Shown here one piece after another: positions 18,636 to 27,856 of a stretch of 64,000 bases of DNA; position 1 is the first letter of the stretch; each line of letters starts with the position of its first letter. The position numbers and the translations under genes are program-made. Source of the DNA: Clostridiales bacterium (lineage in GTDB: Bacteria; Bacillota; Clostridia; Lachnospirales; Lachnospiraceae); NCBI GenBank assembly GCA_012839295.1, contig DUNO01000066.1:62001-126000 (forward strand), written 5' to 3'. The notes under the pieces are model-generated. The model made no database searches. It had not been told where the DNA came from and saw only the letters and a list, made by a program, of their open reading frames with translations.

Positions 18636-20135
18636 CTAAATCATAAAGTCAATTACATCAACATCCTTCAAATTTTTGTGCCGCTTTACTTCCCCGGTTA
18701 TCCTTCCATTCTTCAATACCAGGATCCGGTCACACATTCCGATCAGCTCCGGCAGCTCCTCCGATATAATAAGGATTGCATGCCCCTGGTGCTTCAGGTT
18801 ATTAATAAGCTCATACATGGTGGTTTTTACTCCGATGTCAACACCTCTGGTGGGACTGTCTAAAATCATGATTTTACTCTTATTTCCGATGAGCTTGCTA
18901 AAGGATACCTTCTGCTTATTGCCGCCGGAGAGCTCCCTGACCAGCTGCGCCCCGGAGGAACACTTTATTTTCAGGTGGTCGATCTGTACTCTTGCAAATT
19001 TCTTTTCATCCCTTGGCAAAATAAAGAATTTCCCCTTCTTTAGCATGCTCCAGGCTGAAATAGTGAGATTATCCTGAATGCTTTCATTTAAGATCAAGGT
19101 TTCAACATCACGGTCCTTTGATATGTAGCCGACCTTTAATTTTAAGGCATGGGCAATCCCCTGCAATTTTTCCCCAAAAACCTTTACGGTGCCTTCCCTG
19201 GCAGGAATATGCCCCGCCAGGACCTTTCCTATTTCATGCATTCCGGAGCCTGATAAGCCTCCGATCCCGAGGATTTCTCCGTTATGAAGTGAAAAGGATA
19301 TATTCTTTAGCACCTCTGTTGAAACATGGTCTACACTTACCGCCACCTGGTCAGTAAGCCTGTTCCCGTAATCCGTCCGGTATAGATTGCCAGCCAGCGT
19401 CCTGCCAACCATGGCCCTCTTTATGGTACCCTCTGAAAATTCCTCCTTAGGGATTGTGGTAACCAGCTCCCCATCCTTTAACACCGTCAGGGAATCACAT
19501 ACTTCCATCAGCTCAGGAAGGTCATGTGATATGAACAGCACTGCCTTTCCTTCCGCCTTCAACTGACGCATAATTTCGTATATCTTCATTCTTCCGTCAT
19601 GGGACAATGCCGTGGTTGTCTCATCCACGATCATCAGCTCGGGCTTGTAATATAGTGCCTTTGCAATTTCAATGAGCTTCCTGGTTTCAAAATCCAGCTC
19701 CCCAACGGGCCTGGCTGCATCAAGCTGGGGCAACCCAACCTTCCTTAATGCCATCTCTGCTTCCTGGTACATTTCTTTAACGCTGATGAAGGCACCACGC
19801 CGGAACCTCCCCTCATCGCCCAAAAAGATATTTTCTGCCACGGAAAGCATATCTATGGTATCCTTCTCCTGCACAATCATGGAGATATGATGCCCTCGTG
19901 CATCCAGCGGGGATTTGGGGGCATAGGGCTTACCCTTTAACAGCATCTCTCCCGCGGAGGGAGAATGTATGCCATAAATAATGGATGAAACCGTAGATTT
20001 ACCCGATCCGTTTTCTCCAATCAGCCCCTGGATTTCTCCTGTCCTTATTTGCAGGGAAACCTCATTTAAGGCAATGACCTCCCCAAATCTTTTCGTTAAC
20101 CCCTTTGCCTCTAAAATAACATTCGCCGTATCCAA
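18636..20135 (-). CDS. sugar ABC transporter ATP-binding protein (MglA/RbsA type, two ABC domains)
   Basis: GENGSGKSTVSSII Walker A, LIVDETTTALS, LSGGNKQKVSFSKL signature. Confidence 0.97.
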   Translation of the reverse strand: MDTANVILEAKGLTKRFGEVIALNEVSLQIRTGEIQGLIGENGSGKSTVSSIIYGIHSPSAGEMLLKGKPYAPKSPLDARGHHISMIVQEKDTIDMLSVAENIFLGDEGRFRRGAFISVKEMYQEAEMALRKVGLPQLDAARPVGELDFETRKLIEIAKALYYKPELMIVDETTTALSHDGRMKIYEIMRQLKAEGKAVLFISHDLPELMEVCDSLTVLKDGELVTTIPKEEFSEGTIKRAMVGRTLAGNLYRTDYGNRLTDQVAVSVDHVSTEVLKNISFSLHNGEILGIGGLSGSGMHEIGKVLAGHIPAREGTVKVFGEKLQGIAHALKLKVGYISKDRDVETLILNESIQDNLTISAWSMLKKGKFFILPRDEKKFARVQIDHLKIKCSSGAQLVRELSGGNKQKVSFSKLIGNKSKIMILDSPTRGVDIGVKTTMYELINNLKHQGHAILIISEELPELIGMCDRILVLKNGRITGEVKRHKNLKDVDVIDFMI

Positions 20136-20325
20136 TATCCTTCCTCCTATCTTATAGTCAGTATATCAAAGCAATATATTACCTTATATTCTTTATTTGT
20201 TGACTTTAATGGTCATATTTTGCTATCATCTTATTAACTTCTAAATTATCAACTTCTAAAAGAAAGCGCTGCATCTGGTACGGAAGCAGAGAAAATCCGC
20301 ATTACGCAAAGAAAGGTGGTTTGTT

Positions 20326-22221
20326 ATGAATAACGGCTTTGATATACAGTATTTTGATTCCATACACCCATATAAGCTATATATCAGCAAGGTTACCCAT
20401 TTTAATCTCCATTGGCATAACTATATTGAGATTTTTTACGTAAAAAAAGGAGCGATCCGCATCACCACCGGTGATTTTAGCTTCAATCTGGATGAAGGAC
20501 ATATTTGCTTTATTGATTCCGGCATCATACACAGTGTAAATCAGACTAATATACCGAATGAGATTCTTGTATTGCAGATTTCCACCGAAAGTACAAGCCC
20601 CTTCCATTCCCTCCAAAAGTATAAATTCAATCCGGAAACCTATTTATCCGATTTATCAAATGCGACGCTTCCGCTGTCCGAACTGCAAAAGCTCCTTAGC
20701 GACAGCTATGGGGAAAGCATCCTGAAGGCGCCCGGCTATGAGAGCATTATATCCAGCTTTATCAATGCGATTATCGGAATCATGATCCGCCGCTATTACC
20801 TGGTATTTAAAACGGATGATGATTACATCGCCGAATCCAATCTGCAGCGGCTCTCACACATTATTGATTATCTGGACAACCATTATATGGAGAAGATCTC
20901 ATTACAACAGCTGGCCGATAATCTGCATATGAATTATTACTATTTATCACATTTTTTCAAGGATACCGCCGGGGTCTCCTTCCAGGACTACTTAAATAAC
21001 CTGCGGGTGGATAAGTCCCTCCCCCTCCTCGCAGATCCGGTGCTCAATATAACAAGGATTTCCTATGACTGCGGTTTTCCAAACATTAAGGCATATACCA
21101 AGGCCTTTAAGGAAAAGTTCGGCGTGCTTCCTTCCGAATACCGTAAAGCTATAATTACAAGCGGAGAGCACTCTCCCCATTCCGATCCTGGCAGCACACT
21201 AATTGATACCTACACTGCATCAGCAGGATCCTTGTTCTCATCCAGGAAATCAATCAGGGAATTTTTTTCTGTTTCTGAAGCAGTGAATTTGCATCCTACA
21301 ACAAAGCACACTCTTTTGCAGAATATAGATATCATTTCCTCAACCTCAGATGAAATGCTTTGCGGGTCCTCCAGGGAGCTGTCTGTGGAGCCCGAGGCCT
21401 TATTCTGCTTGGATACCTCTGCCCTGCTCCTGATTAAGAACGCATTGAAGGTGGATGCCCTGTCCATCATAGGGGATAAGGAAAGCAGCCTTTACCCTGA
21501 TAATTTGCTAAAGCAGAAGGCTTCTGAGATAGACTGCCGGATTACGGATACCATCTTCCAGCCCTTAATTTCACAGGAACCGGATGATGGGATAGAGGCA
21601 TTTTCCCTTTTGTCAGGAAACTGCATCATAAGCTCTTACCTTGGGGATCCACAGTCCAATGGCATCCCTCCGCTATATATATTAAAGAATAAAAACATTG
21701 TGGAGCCTTTCCTTTATAGTTCTTCCCTTATGACCTCTTTTTCTGTACCGGTCCCTGCTTTGTTCGCTTCTTCCTTTATACAGCAGCTATCCGGCAGAGT
21801 GCTATATCATTGTGATTCCTGCATCATCGTCCAGCAGGATCAAAGGTATCATATACTATGCTTCCACCCAAAAAGCTACGATACTTATAAAGCCTTAAAT
21901 AAGGACGTTGATTTCCGATTGGAGAATTACATTTTCTTCGCAAAATCCTTTCCTTCCATAAAATTCACTTTCTCCTTTAAGGATGTAAAGCATAAGCTAC
22001 GGCAGACCACCCTCCAGGTATCAAATGACCATGGCTGCATACTGAATAACTGGATCAGGATGGGAACCCCGGCATATCTGGCTCCCGAGCTTACAAAGTA
22101 TCTCCAATCCATTACGCAGCCAAGCCTTAACGTTAAGGTACCGCCCTTCCGGGAGGCTCCTATCATCACGGTTCAGCTGCCACCCTTAGGCTTTTCCTAT
22201 ATTCTTCTGGAGCCGGCATGA
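20326..22221 (+). CDS. AraC family regulator with C-terminal GH39-fusion-derived domain
   Basis: Cupin + AraC HTH (QQLADNLHMNYYYLSHFFKDTAGVSFQDYL...YDCGFPNIKAYTKAFKEKFGVLPSEYR); C-terminal WIRMGTPAYLAPELTKYLQSITQPSLN resembles the tail of AraC-GH39 fusions. Confidence 0.9.
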   Translation: MNNGFDIQYFDSIHPYKLYISKVTHFNLHWHNYIEIFYVKKGAIRITTGDFSFNLDEGHICFIDSGIIHSVNQTNIPNEILVLQISTESTSPFHSLQKYKFNPETYLSDLSNATLPLSELQKLLSDSYGESILKAPGYESIISSFINAIIGIMIRRYYLVFKTDDDYIAESNLQRLSHIIDYLDNHYMEKISLQQLADNLHMNYYYLSHFFKDTAGVSFQDYLNNLRVDKSLPLLADPVLNITRISYDCGFPNIKAYTKAFKEKFGVLPSEYRKAIITSGEHSPHSDPGSTLIDTYTASAGSLFSSRKSIREFFSVSEAVNLHPTTKHTLLQNIDIISSTSDEMLCGSSRELSVEPEALFCLDTSALLLIKNALKVDALSIIGDKESSLYPDNLLKQKASEIDCRITDTIFQPLISQEPDDGIEAFSLLSGNCIISSYLGDPQSNGIPPLYILKNKNIVEPFLYSSSLMTSFSVPVPALFASSFIQQLSGRVLYHCDSCIIVQQDQRYHILCFHPKSYDTYKALNKDVDFRLENYIFFAKSFPSIKFTFSFKDVKHKLRQTTLQVSNDHGCILNNWIRMGTPAYLAPELTKYLQSITQPSLNVKVPPFREAPIITVQLPPLGFSYILLEPA

Positions 22222-22275
22222 TATCCATACGGCTCATGGAAGACACCCCTGTCCGGGTCTGCAGGGACAGGCAAC

Positions 22276-22321
22276 AAAAAAGGACATATTGCGTTACAAT
22301 GCCTGTATCCGCAATATGTCC
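22276..22321 (-). terminator. terminator of the pgsA-like gene
   Basis: Minus strand GGACATATTGCG...CGCAATATGTCC TTTTTT, 12-bp perfect stem. Confidence 0.85.
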
Positions 22322-22373
22322 CACCTACCCTATTAAACTTGTTACGATAAAGCTTTTTCTATACTTATATAAA

Positions 22374-22979
22374 TCATCTGCTTCCTTCTTTTCGGCCACC
22401 CTTTTTTATTTTAAGGCCACGGTACATCATAATATACTCTTTCATATACATCAGCATTGACAAAAGGAAAAAGCCTCCGCAGACCACCATCAAGGTATTC
22501 GTTATGCGGTAATCCAAGGTGGGCAATGCGACCAATATCAGCATAATGGCATAGAATACGGTGGTTGAAACCTTACCGAACCATTTTGACCCGTTCAGCT
22601 TCCTTCCCTTCTTTAGCATAATCAGCCCAGCAACTACCAAAAATACCTGCAATAGCAGGAACATGACCAGCAACAGGTACATCCATTTGATCTTTACAAT
22701 CAATACAAAGATAAGGGAGGCCTGAGTGAGCTTATCCGCAATCGGATCTATGAGTTTACCTAAATCCGTTATCATATTGTACCTGCGTGCAATGAATCCA
22801 TCTAAAAAATCCGTCATTCCAGAAATAAGTACAATAACGGCAGCCCTGAGATATTCACTTGGGGTAGTCGCTTTGATATAAAGGACGACAAATGCCGGGA
22901 TCAACAGAAAACGGATATAGCATAAGATATTCGGTATCGTCCACAAATCCTTTTTAGAAAACTTCGTAATAACTTTCAT
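22374..22979 (-). CDS. CDP-alcohol phosphatidyltransferase (PgsA-like)
   Basis: SGMTDFLDGFIARRYNMITDLGKLIDPIADK = D-G-x2-A-R-x8-G-x3-D-x3-D motif. Confidence 0.92.
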   Translation of the reverse strand: MKVITKFSKKDLWTIPNILCYIRFLLIPAFVVLYIKATTPSEYLRAAVIVLISGMTDFLDGFIARRYNMITDLGKLIDPIADKLTQASLIFVLIVKIKWMYLLLVMFLLLQVFLVVAGLIMLKKGRKLNGSKWFGKVSTTVFYAIMLILVALPTLDYRITNTLMVVCGGFFLLSMLMYMKEYIMMYRGLKIKKGGRKEGSR

Positions 22980-23281
22980 TCGCCATCCTCCCTTATTTCC
23001 GCCTTAATTCAGTTACATTGGGTCATATTAGTTTATTTTACCATAATTGGATTAAATTTAATAGAGAAATTTCCTCATTAATTTCTGTATGAATTTCTGT
23101 ATCCTCTTTATTTTCTTTATTAACTTCCAAAAGCGTCCGCTTCAAAATTGATTCAGCAAACAATGAAGCTGATGAGGCCAATAAAAAACCACCCGGACTA
23201 CAGCACATTTCCTATTTCCTTAGGCTGCATCCCGGATGATTTTTTATTCATGGCTGTTGAAGCGACTGACGGCTTCTTTAT

Positions 23282-23335
23282 CTGTTCTTAATCTGTTACT
23301 TAATCTGTTACTTAATCTATTACTTAATCCATTAC
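23282..23335. repeat. 13-bp tandem repeat (cttaatctgtta) at the leuS 3' end
   Basis: Four degenerate copies directly adjacent to the leuS stop codon. Confidence 0.8.
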
Positions 23336-25740
23336 TTCACTACAATGTTCACAATCTTTCCTGGAACGTAAATTTCCTTTACAACCGTTCCAACCAGCTT
23401 ATCACCAAGGGCATCCTTCGCAGCAGCAATGATAGTATCCTTTGCGGCATCAGCAGCGACTAGTACCGTTGTCTTTGTCTTGCCATTTATCTGGACTGCA
23501 ATTTCAATCTCACTGTCCTTCATCTTCTCCTCGTCATACACGGGCCAGGTATTTTTGAATACGGAGGTCTCATGGCCTAACTGTGACCACAGCTCTTCGC
23601 TGACATGTGGAATGAAGGGTGCCAAAAGAATTGTTGCCGTCTCAAGGGTCTCCTTATCGATTCCGCCAGCCCTCTTCGCCAGCTCCAGCATCTTATTATT
23701 ATATTCCATGAAACCGCTGACTACTGTATTTAAGCTGAAGGTCTCCAAACGGGTAGTGATATCGTAAATCATGCGGTGGCGTAATTTTACCATCTCCGGT
23801 GTCGGAGCAACTAAGCGGTCCTTATTATCCATAACCAGGTTATAGAAACGGTTGATGAAACGGTAAACCCCGTCAATTCCCCTGTCATCCCACTCAGAAT
23901 CCAGCTCCGGCGGTCCGACAAAGAGCTCATACATTCTTAAGGAATCACGCCCATAATCCTTTACCAGGTCATCCGGGGACACCACATTGCCCTTGGACTT
24001 ACTCATCTTTGCACCGTTCTTTCCTATCATTCCCTGATTGAACAGCTTGGCAAAGGGCTCATCAAAATCCACTACGCCGATATCATTTAAGAACTTGGTA
24101 TAGAACCTGGAGTAAAGCAGGTGCAATACCGCATGCTCTACACCGCCAATATACATATCGACGGGAAGCAGCTCATTAGCCTTCTCCTTAGATACCAGCT
24201 CCTTGTCATTTTTATTGTCCACATAGCGCAGGAAGTACCAGGAGGAGCCGGCCCATTGGGGCATGGTATTGGTCTCCCTCTTTGCAGGCGCCCCACAGGT
24301 GGGGCAGGTGGTATTTACCCATTCATGGATATCTGCTAACGGTGATTCACCGGTACCTGTGGGCTGGTATTTCTCTACCTCAGGCAATAACAGGGGCAGC
24401 TGGTCCTCGGGAACGGGAACCGCTCCACAATGCTCACAGTGCACAATCGGAATCGGCTCTCCCCAGTAACGCTGCCTGGAAAATACCCAGTCACGCAGCT
24501 TATAATTCACTGTCTTCTTACCAATCCCCATTTCATCCAATTTATCCGGAACTTCCCTCTTTGCCGTCTCAGATTTCATGCCATTCCAGTCCCCTGAATT
24601 AATCATGATGCCTGGTTCGGTATAAGCCTCGGTTAAATTCGGGTTTTCCTTGCCGTCGGGGGAGATAACCTGGATGATCGGGATACCAAATCTCGTAGCA
24701 AATTCAAAGTCCCTGTCATCATGGGCAGGAACACACATAATGGCACCGGTACCATAATCCGCCAATACATAATCGGACAGCCAGATCGGAATCTTCTTCC
24801 CATTCATAGGGTTAATGGCATAGCTTCCGGTGAATACACCGGTCTTATCCTTATCCTGCATACGGTCAACGGAGGACCTCATGGAGGATCTATAGATATA
24901 CTCTTCCACTGCTGCCCTGGTTTCCTCTGTTGCCAGCTCCTTTGCCATGGCATGCTCGGGAGCCAATACCATGAAGGTCGCACCGTACAAGGTGTCCGGT
25001 CTCGTAGTGTAAACCCGGATCGCGCCGCCGTTGCCTGCTACCGTAAAATCAACCTCCGCACCATAGCTTTTGCCAATCCAGTCAGACTGCATTTTCTTAA
25101 CCTTCTCAGGCCAATCCAGCTTATTTAAGTCCTCCAGCAGCCGGTCCGCATATTCCGTGATTTTTAACATCCACTGCTTTAAATTCTTCTTGGTCACGGA
25201 AGAACCGCAGCGCTCGCATTCACCGTTTACAACCTCTTCATTTGCCAAGCCTGTCTTACAGGAAGGACACCAGTTAATCGGCATCTCCTTTTCATAGGCC
25301 AGGCCGGCCTTGAACATTTTTACAAAGATCCACTGGGTCCATTTATAAAACTCAGGGTCGGTGGTATTAACCTCCATGTCCCAATCATAAATTGCTGCAA
25401 TTTCATTGATCTGCTTCTTGATATTAGCCACATTCTCGGCAGTTGATTTGCTTGGATGGACCTCCATCTTGATGGCGTAGTTTTCAGCCGGAAGGCCGAA
25501 GGCGTCCCAGCCCATGGGATGGATGATATAATAGCCCTTTAACAGCTTATAACGGCTCCAGACATCACTGATTACATATCCCCTCCAGTGCCCGACGTGA
25601 AGGCCGCTGCCCGACGGATATGGGAACATATCCAGACAATAATACTTCGGCTTTGTGCCATCATTCACATTTACCGGGTTCGCTTCCCAAATTTTACTCC
25701 ATTTTTTCTCGACTTCCTTATGGTTATAAGGTGCTGCCAT
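23332..25740 (-). CDS. leuS: leucyl-tRNA synthetase
   Basis: FPYPSGSGLHVGHWRGY, AKMSKSKGNVVSPDDLV; 802 aa. Confidence 0.98.
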   Translation of the reverse strand: MAAPYNHKEVEKKWSKIWEANPVNVNDGTKPKYYCLDMFPYPSGSGLHVGHWRGYVISDVWSRYKLLKGYYIIHPMGWDAFGLPAENYAIKMEVHPSKSTAENVANIKKQINEIAAIYDWDMEVNTTDPEFYKWTQWIFVKMFKAGLAYEKEMPINWCPSCKTGLANEEVVNGECERCGSSVTKKNLKQWMLKITEYADRLLEDLNKLDWPEKVKKMQSDWIGKSYGAEVDFTVAGNGGAIRVYTTRPDTLYGATFMVLAPEHAMAKELATEETRAAVEEYIYRSSMRSSVDRMQDKDKTGVFTGSYAINPMNGKKIPIWLSDYVLADYGTGAIMCVPAHDDRDFEFATRFGIPIIQVISPDGKENPNLTEAYTEPGIMINSGDWNGMKSETAKREVPDKLDEMGIGKKTVNYKLRDWVFSRQRYWGEPIPIVHCEHCGAVPVPEDQLPLLLPEVEKYQPTGTGESPLADIHEWVNTTCPTCGAPAKRETNTMPQWAGSSWYFLRYVDNKNDKELVSKEKANELLPVDMYIGGVEHAVLHLLYSRFYTKFLNDIGVVDFDEPFAKLFNQGMIGKNGAKMSKSKGNVVSPDDLVKDYGRDSLRMYELFVGPPELDSEWDDRGIDGVYRFINRFYNLVMDNKDRLVAPTPEMVKLRHRMIYDITTRLETFSLNTVVSGFMEYNNKMLELAKRAGGIDKETLETATILLAPFIPHVSEELWSQLGHETSVFKNTWPVYDEEKMKDSEIEIAVQINGKTKTTVLVAADAAKDTIIAAAKDALGDKLVGTVVKEIYVPGKIVNIVVK

Positions 25741-25764
25741 AATTACTCCTCCTAATAATTTTAT

Positions 25765-26060
25765 CCTTCAAAAAAACCTTCCGCCTCCGGCAAGCGCAGG
25801 CAGCAGGCTGCTTCACTTGTCATGTTTAAGAGACGAAAGGTGACTTCCGTGGTACCACTCTATTTCGTATGTGAATAATCTTAGCTTGATATATTTTATA
25901 TATCCTCGGTGATTATTCCAATATACGCACTTATTTTCGATAACGGGAAAACCGCTCCTGCCTACTTTTGTTCAGCAAGAGAGCTCAAAGGCGAGTTGGG
26001 AGTCTGTAGCTGCTGCCTTGCACCTGCCGGCAACTCTCTGAAAGCACAGGGTCTCTTAAT
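25765..26060 (-). promoter_or_regulatory. T-box leader upstream of leuS
   Basis: Minus-strand T-box sequence GAGTGGTACCACGGAAGTC; downstream terminator stem CCTTTCGTCTC...GAGGCGGAAGG TTTTTTT. Confidence 0.92.
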
Positions 26061-26247
26061 ACTCCTTATCTACGCATTGTCTTATGAAGCTTATATTCTT
26101 TAACTATAATCACCGCTACTTATTTTGTCAAGGTATGATTTGTTTTTACCGGAAGATAAGTTTCTCGATAAATTTCCCGGCATTAGCATATTTGGTAATC
26201 CGCTATTCAGTCCTAAAAAATGACGGGCTTCCATCCGCCTCCTGCTG

Positions 26248-26565
26248 TTACCGAATTAACCAACTATAATCCTGCCTACAATCAAGGATATAATCAACCT
26301 CCACGGTATCGTCCTTAATTTGATAAAGAACCAGATACCATTTTTCAATAAACATCTTATGATATTTGTTTGGGGGGATATACATTTCCTCAAAAAAGGG
26401 AAAGCGCTGCGGCATACTGGACAGGGAACGCAACGCATCAATTATTTGTTTCTTTTTCTTTTCCGCAGTTTCCTTGTTGACCTGAGCCATAAAGCGGATA
26501 TGCATTCCCAACATCTGCTTTGCCCGGTCTGACACAATTATCTTATATCTCTTATTCTCAGTCAT
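26248..26565 (-). CDS. type II toxin, RelE/ParE family
   Basis: YKIIVSDRAKQMLGMHIRFMAQVNKETAEKKKKQIIDALRSLSSMPQRFPFF...KWYLVLYQIKDDTVEVDYILDCRQDY. Confidence 0.9.
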   Translation of the reverse strand: MTENKRYKIIVSDRAKQMLGMHIRFMAQVNKETAEKKKKQIIDALRSLSSMPQRFPFFEEMYIPPNKYHKMFIEKWYLVLYQIKDDTVEVDYILDCRQDYSWLIR

Positions 26566-26568
26566 GGA

Positions 26569-26835
26569 CTATACCTCTGCAATGATTTCATCCAGATAAA
26601 CATCCAGTTCTTCAATATCGCATCCGGCTCTTCCTGCTATCTTATCTTCTTCAACAGCTAACAGTTCTTCACGAAGCTTCAGCATCTTTTCTCTTCTGGT
26701 AAATGTATCAATATCCATGACGACCAAATCACCTTCACCGTTCTTCGTAAGGAAAACTGGCTCTGCGGTCTTCCTGCATATATCAGCGATTTCGTTATAG
26801 TTCTGTCGAATTGCTGCAGATGGACGAATATTCAT
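26569..26835 (-). CDS. type II antitoxin, Phd/YefM family
   Basis: MNIRPSAAIRQNYNEIADICRKTAEPVFLTKNGEGDLVVMDIDTF. Confidence 0.93.
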   Translation of the reverse strand: MNIRPSAAIRQNYNEIADICRKTAEPVFLTKNGEGDLVVMDIDTFTRREKMLKLREELLAVEEDKIAGRAGCDIEELDVYLDEIIAEV

Positions 26836-26904
26836 AGTAGCACCTCCCCTTAATATAGATAGTAATATTCTAACTATATTATACCCATTTTATACTATAA
26901 AGTC

Positions 26905-27255
26905 AATTCAGAAAAAGAAATAGTTACCTCGTATACGGCAAAGCAGTTATGGCTTCCGGGAAGTATGTAGGGCTAGAAGCCCTGACGCTTCCCTTTAAAA
27001 AACATTTCTCCGTCTACAGTAACCAGCTTGGTCTTATCCATAATAAGATATTTGAATCTGTTGCTAAGTACCATTTACATGGAGCAGGTGCCGAAGCTGC
27101 ATGCCTGAAAGGCACCTTGGAGGAAGCAGGACAGGATAATTTGATCATGCCTTTGATTGAAAGTGCTCCCCATATCATGGAGATGCTGCAGAGCTTTCCG
27201 CGATTAAAATAGCCCAGAACCGTGGATACCTGGAGGCAATTGAACGGATATAAAC
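26905..27255 (+). pseudogene. remnant of LuxR/MalT-type transcriptional activator
   Basis: FSVYSNQLGLIHNKIFESVAKYHLHGAGAEAACLKGTLEEAGQDNLIMPLIESAPHIMEML resembles the linker region of LuxR-type ATP-dependent activators; no start, no HTH. Confidence 0.5.
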
Positions 27256-27553
27256 TCCCATTGTATTAGAACGCAGCATTCATGGCTGCAGGTACTGGAG
27301 AAATGGGTCTTGCGCTGAGCGTAAAGCCGACCCGGAGCGTAACATAACATTGACCTTCTTGCCGATTATGAGTATAATATGCTTAAGAAAATTCTTTTCA
27401 AAGGCATAAAACACTATCCTATTCTTCCGAGCTTTACAAAGGGCTTGAAGATGAGTAAACGAAACTATGGCATTTAAGTGCACACGCACTGTTTCAAATG
27501 TTCCAAGAAAAATTGCAGACAGGTCAAATCACTTACCCGGAGGAAGGATAACC

Positions 27554-27760
27554 ATGAATATAGAGGGAAAATTCCTTGTCTATTGCCTCGAAATGTATCG
27601 GGCAGCCAAGAATATGACAGGCAAACAGGTAATAGAGTTATTCATGCAGTATGACGTGGTTGATTATATCCTGTCCTGCTATGAAGCCTTGCACACAACA
27701 GGTGTGAACTATATCGTTGAGGATATCGATTTGTTTATGGAAGCACGTCGGGAAAGTTGA
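27554..27760 (+). CDS. DUF3791-like small protein
   Basis: MNIEGKFLVYCLEMYRAAKNMTGKQVIELFMQYDVVDYILSCYEALHTTGVNYIVEDIDLFM; RBS GGAGGAAGG. Confidence 0.7.
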   Translation: MNIEGKFLVYCLEMYRAAKNMTGKQVIELFMQYDVVDYILSCYEALHTTGVNYIVEDIDLFMEARRES

Positions 27761-27797
27761 TACACAACATTAGCGCATTATAGCTATTATTGAAAAA

Positions 27798-27838
27798 CAA
27801 GGGCACACCCCCCATTTAATGGTTTTTGTACCCTTGTC
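27798..27838. terminator. terminator between convergent DUF3791-like and S-layer-like genes
   Basis: CAAGGGcACA...TGTaCCCTTG. Confidence 0.6.
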
Positions 27839-27856
27839 AATATTACTTCAAGATAT

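Noticed and set aside
23236-23463. Plus-strand ORF LLNLLLNLLLNPLL
   Set aside because: Arises from the 13-bp tandem repeat and antisense leuS; not coding.
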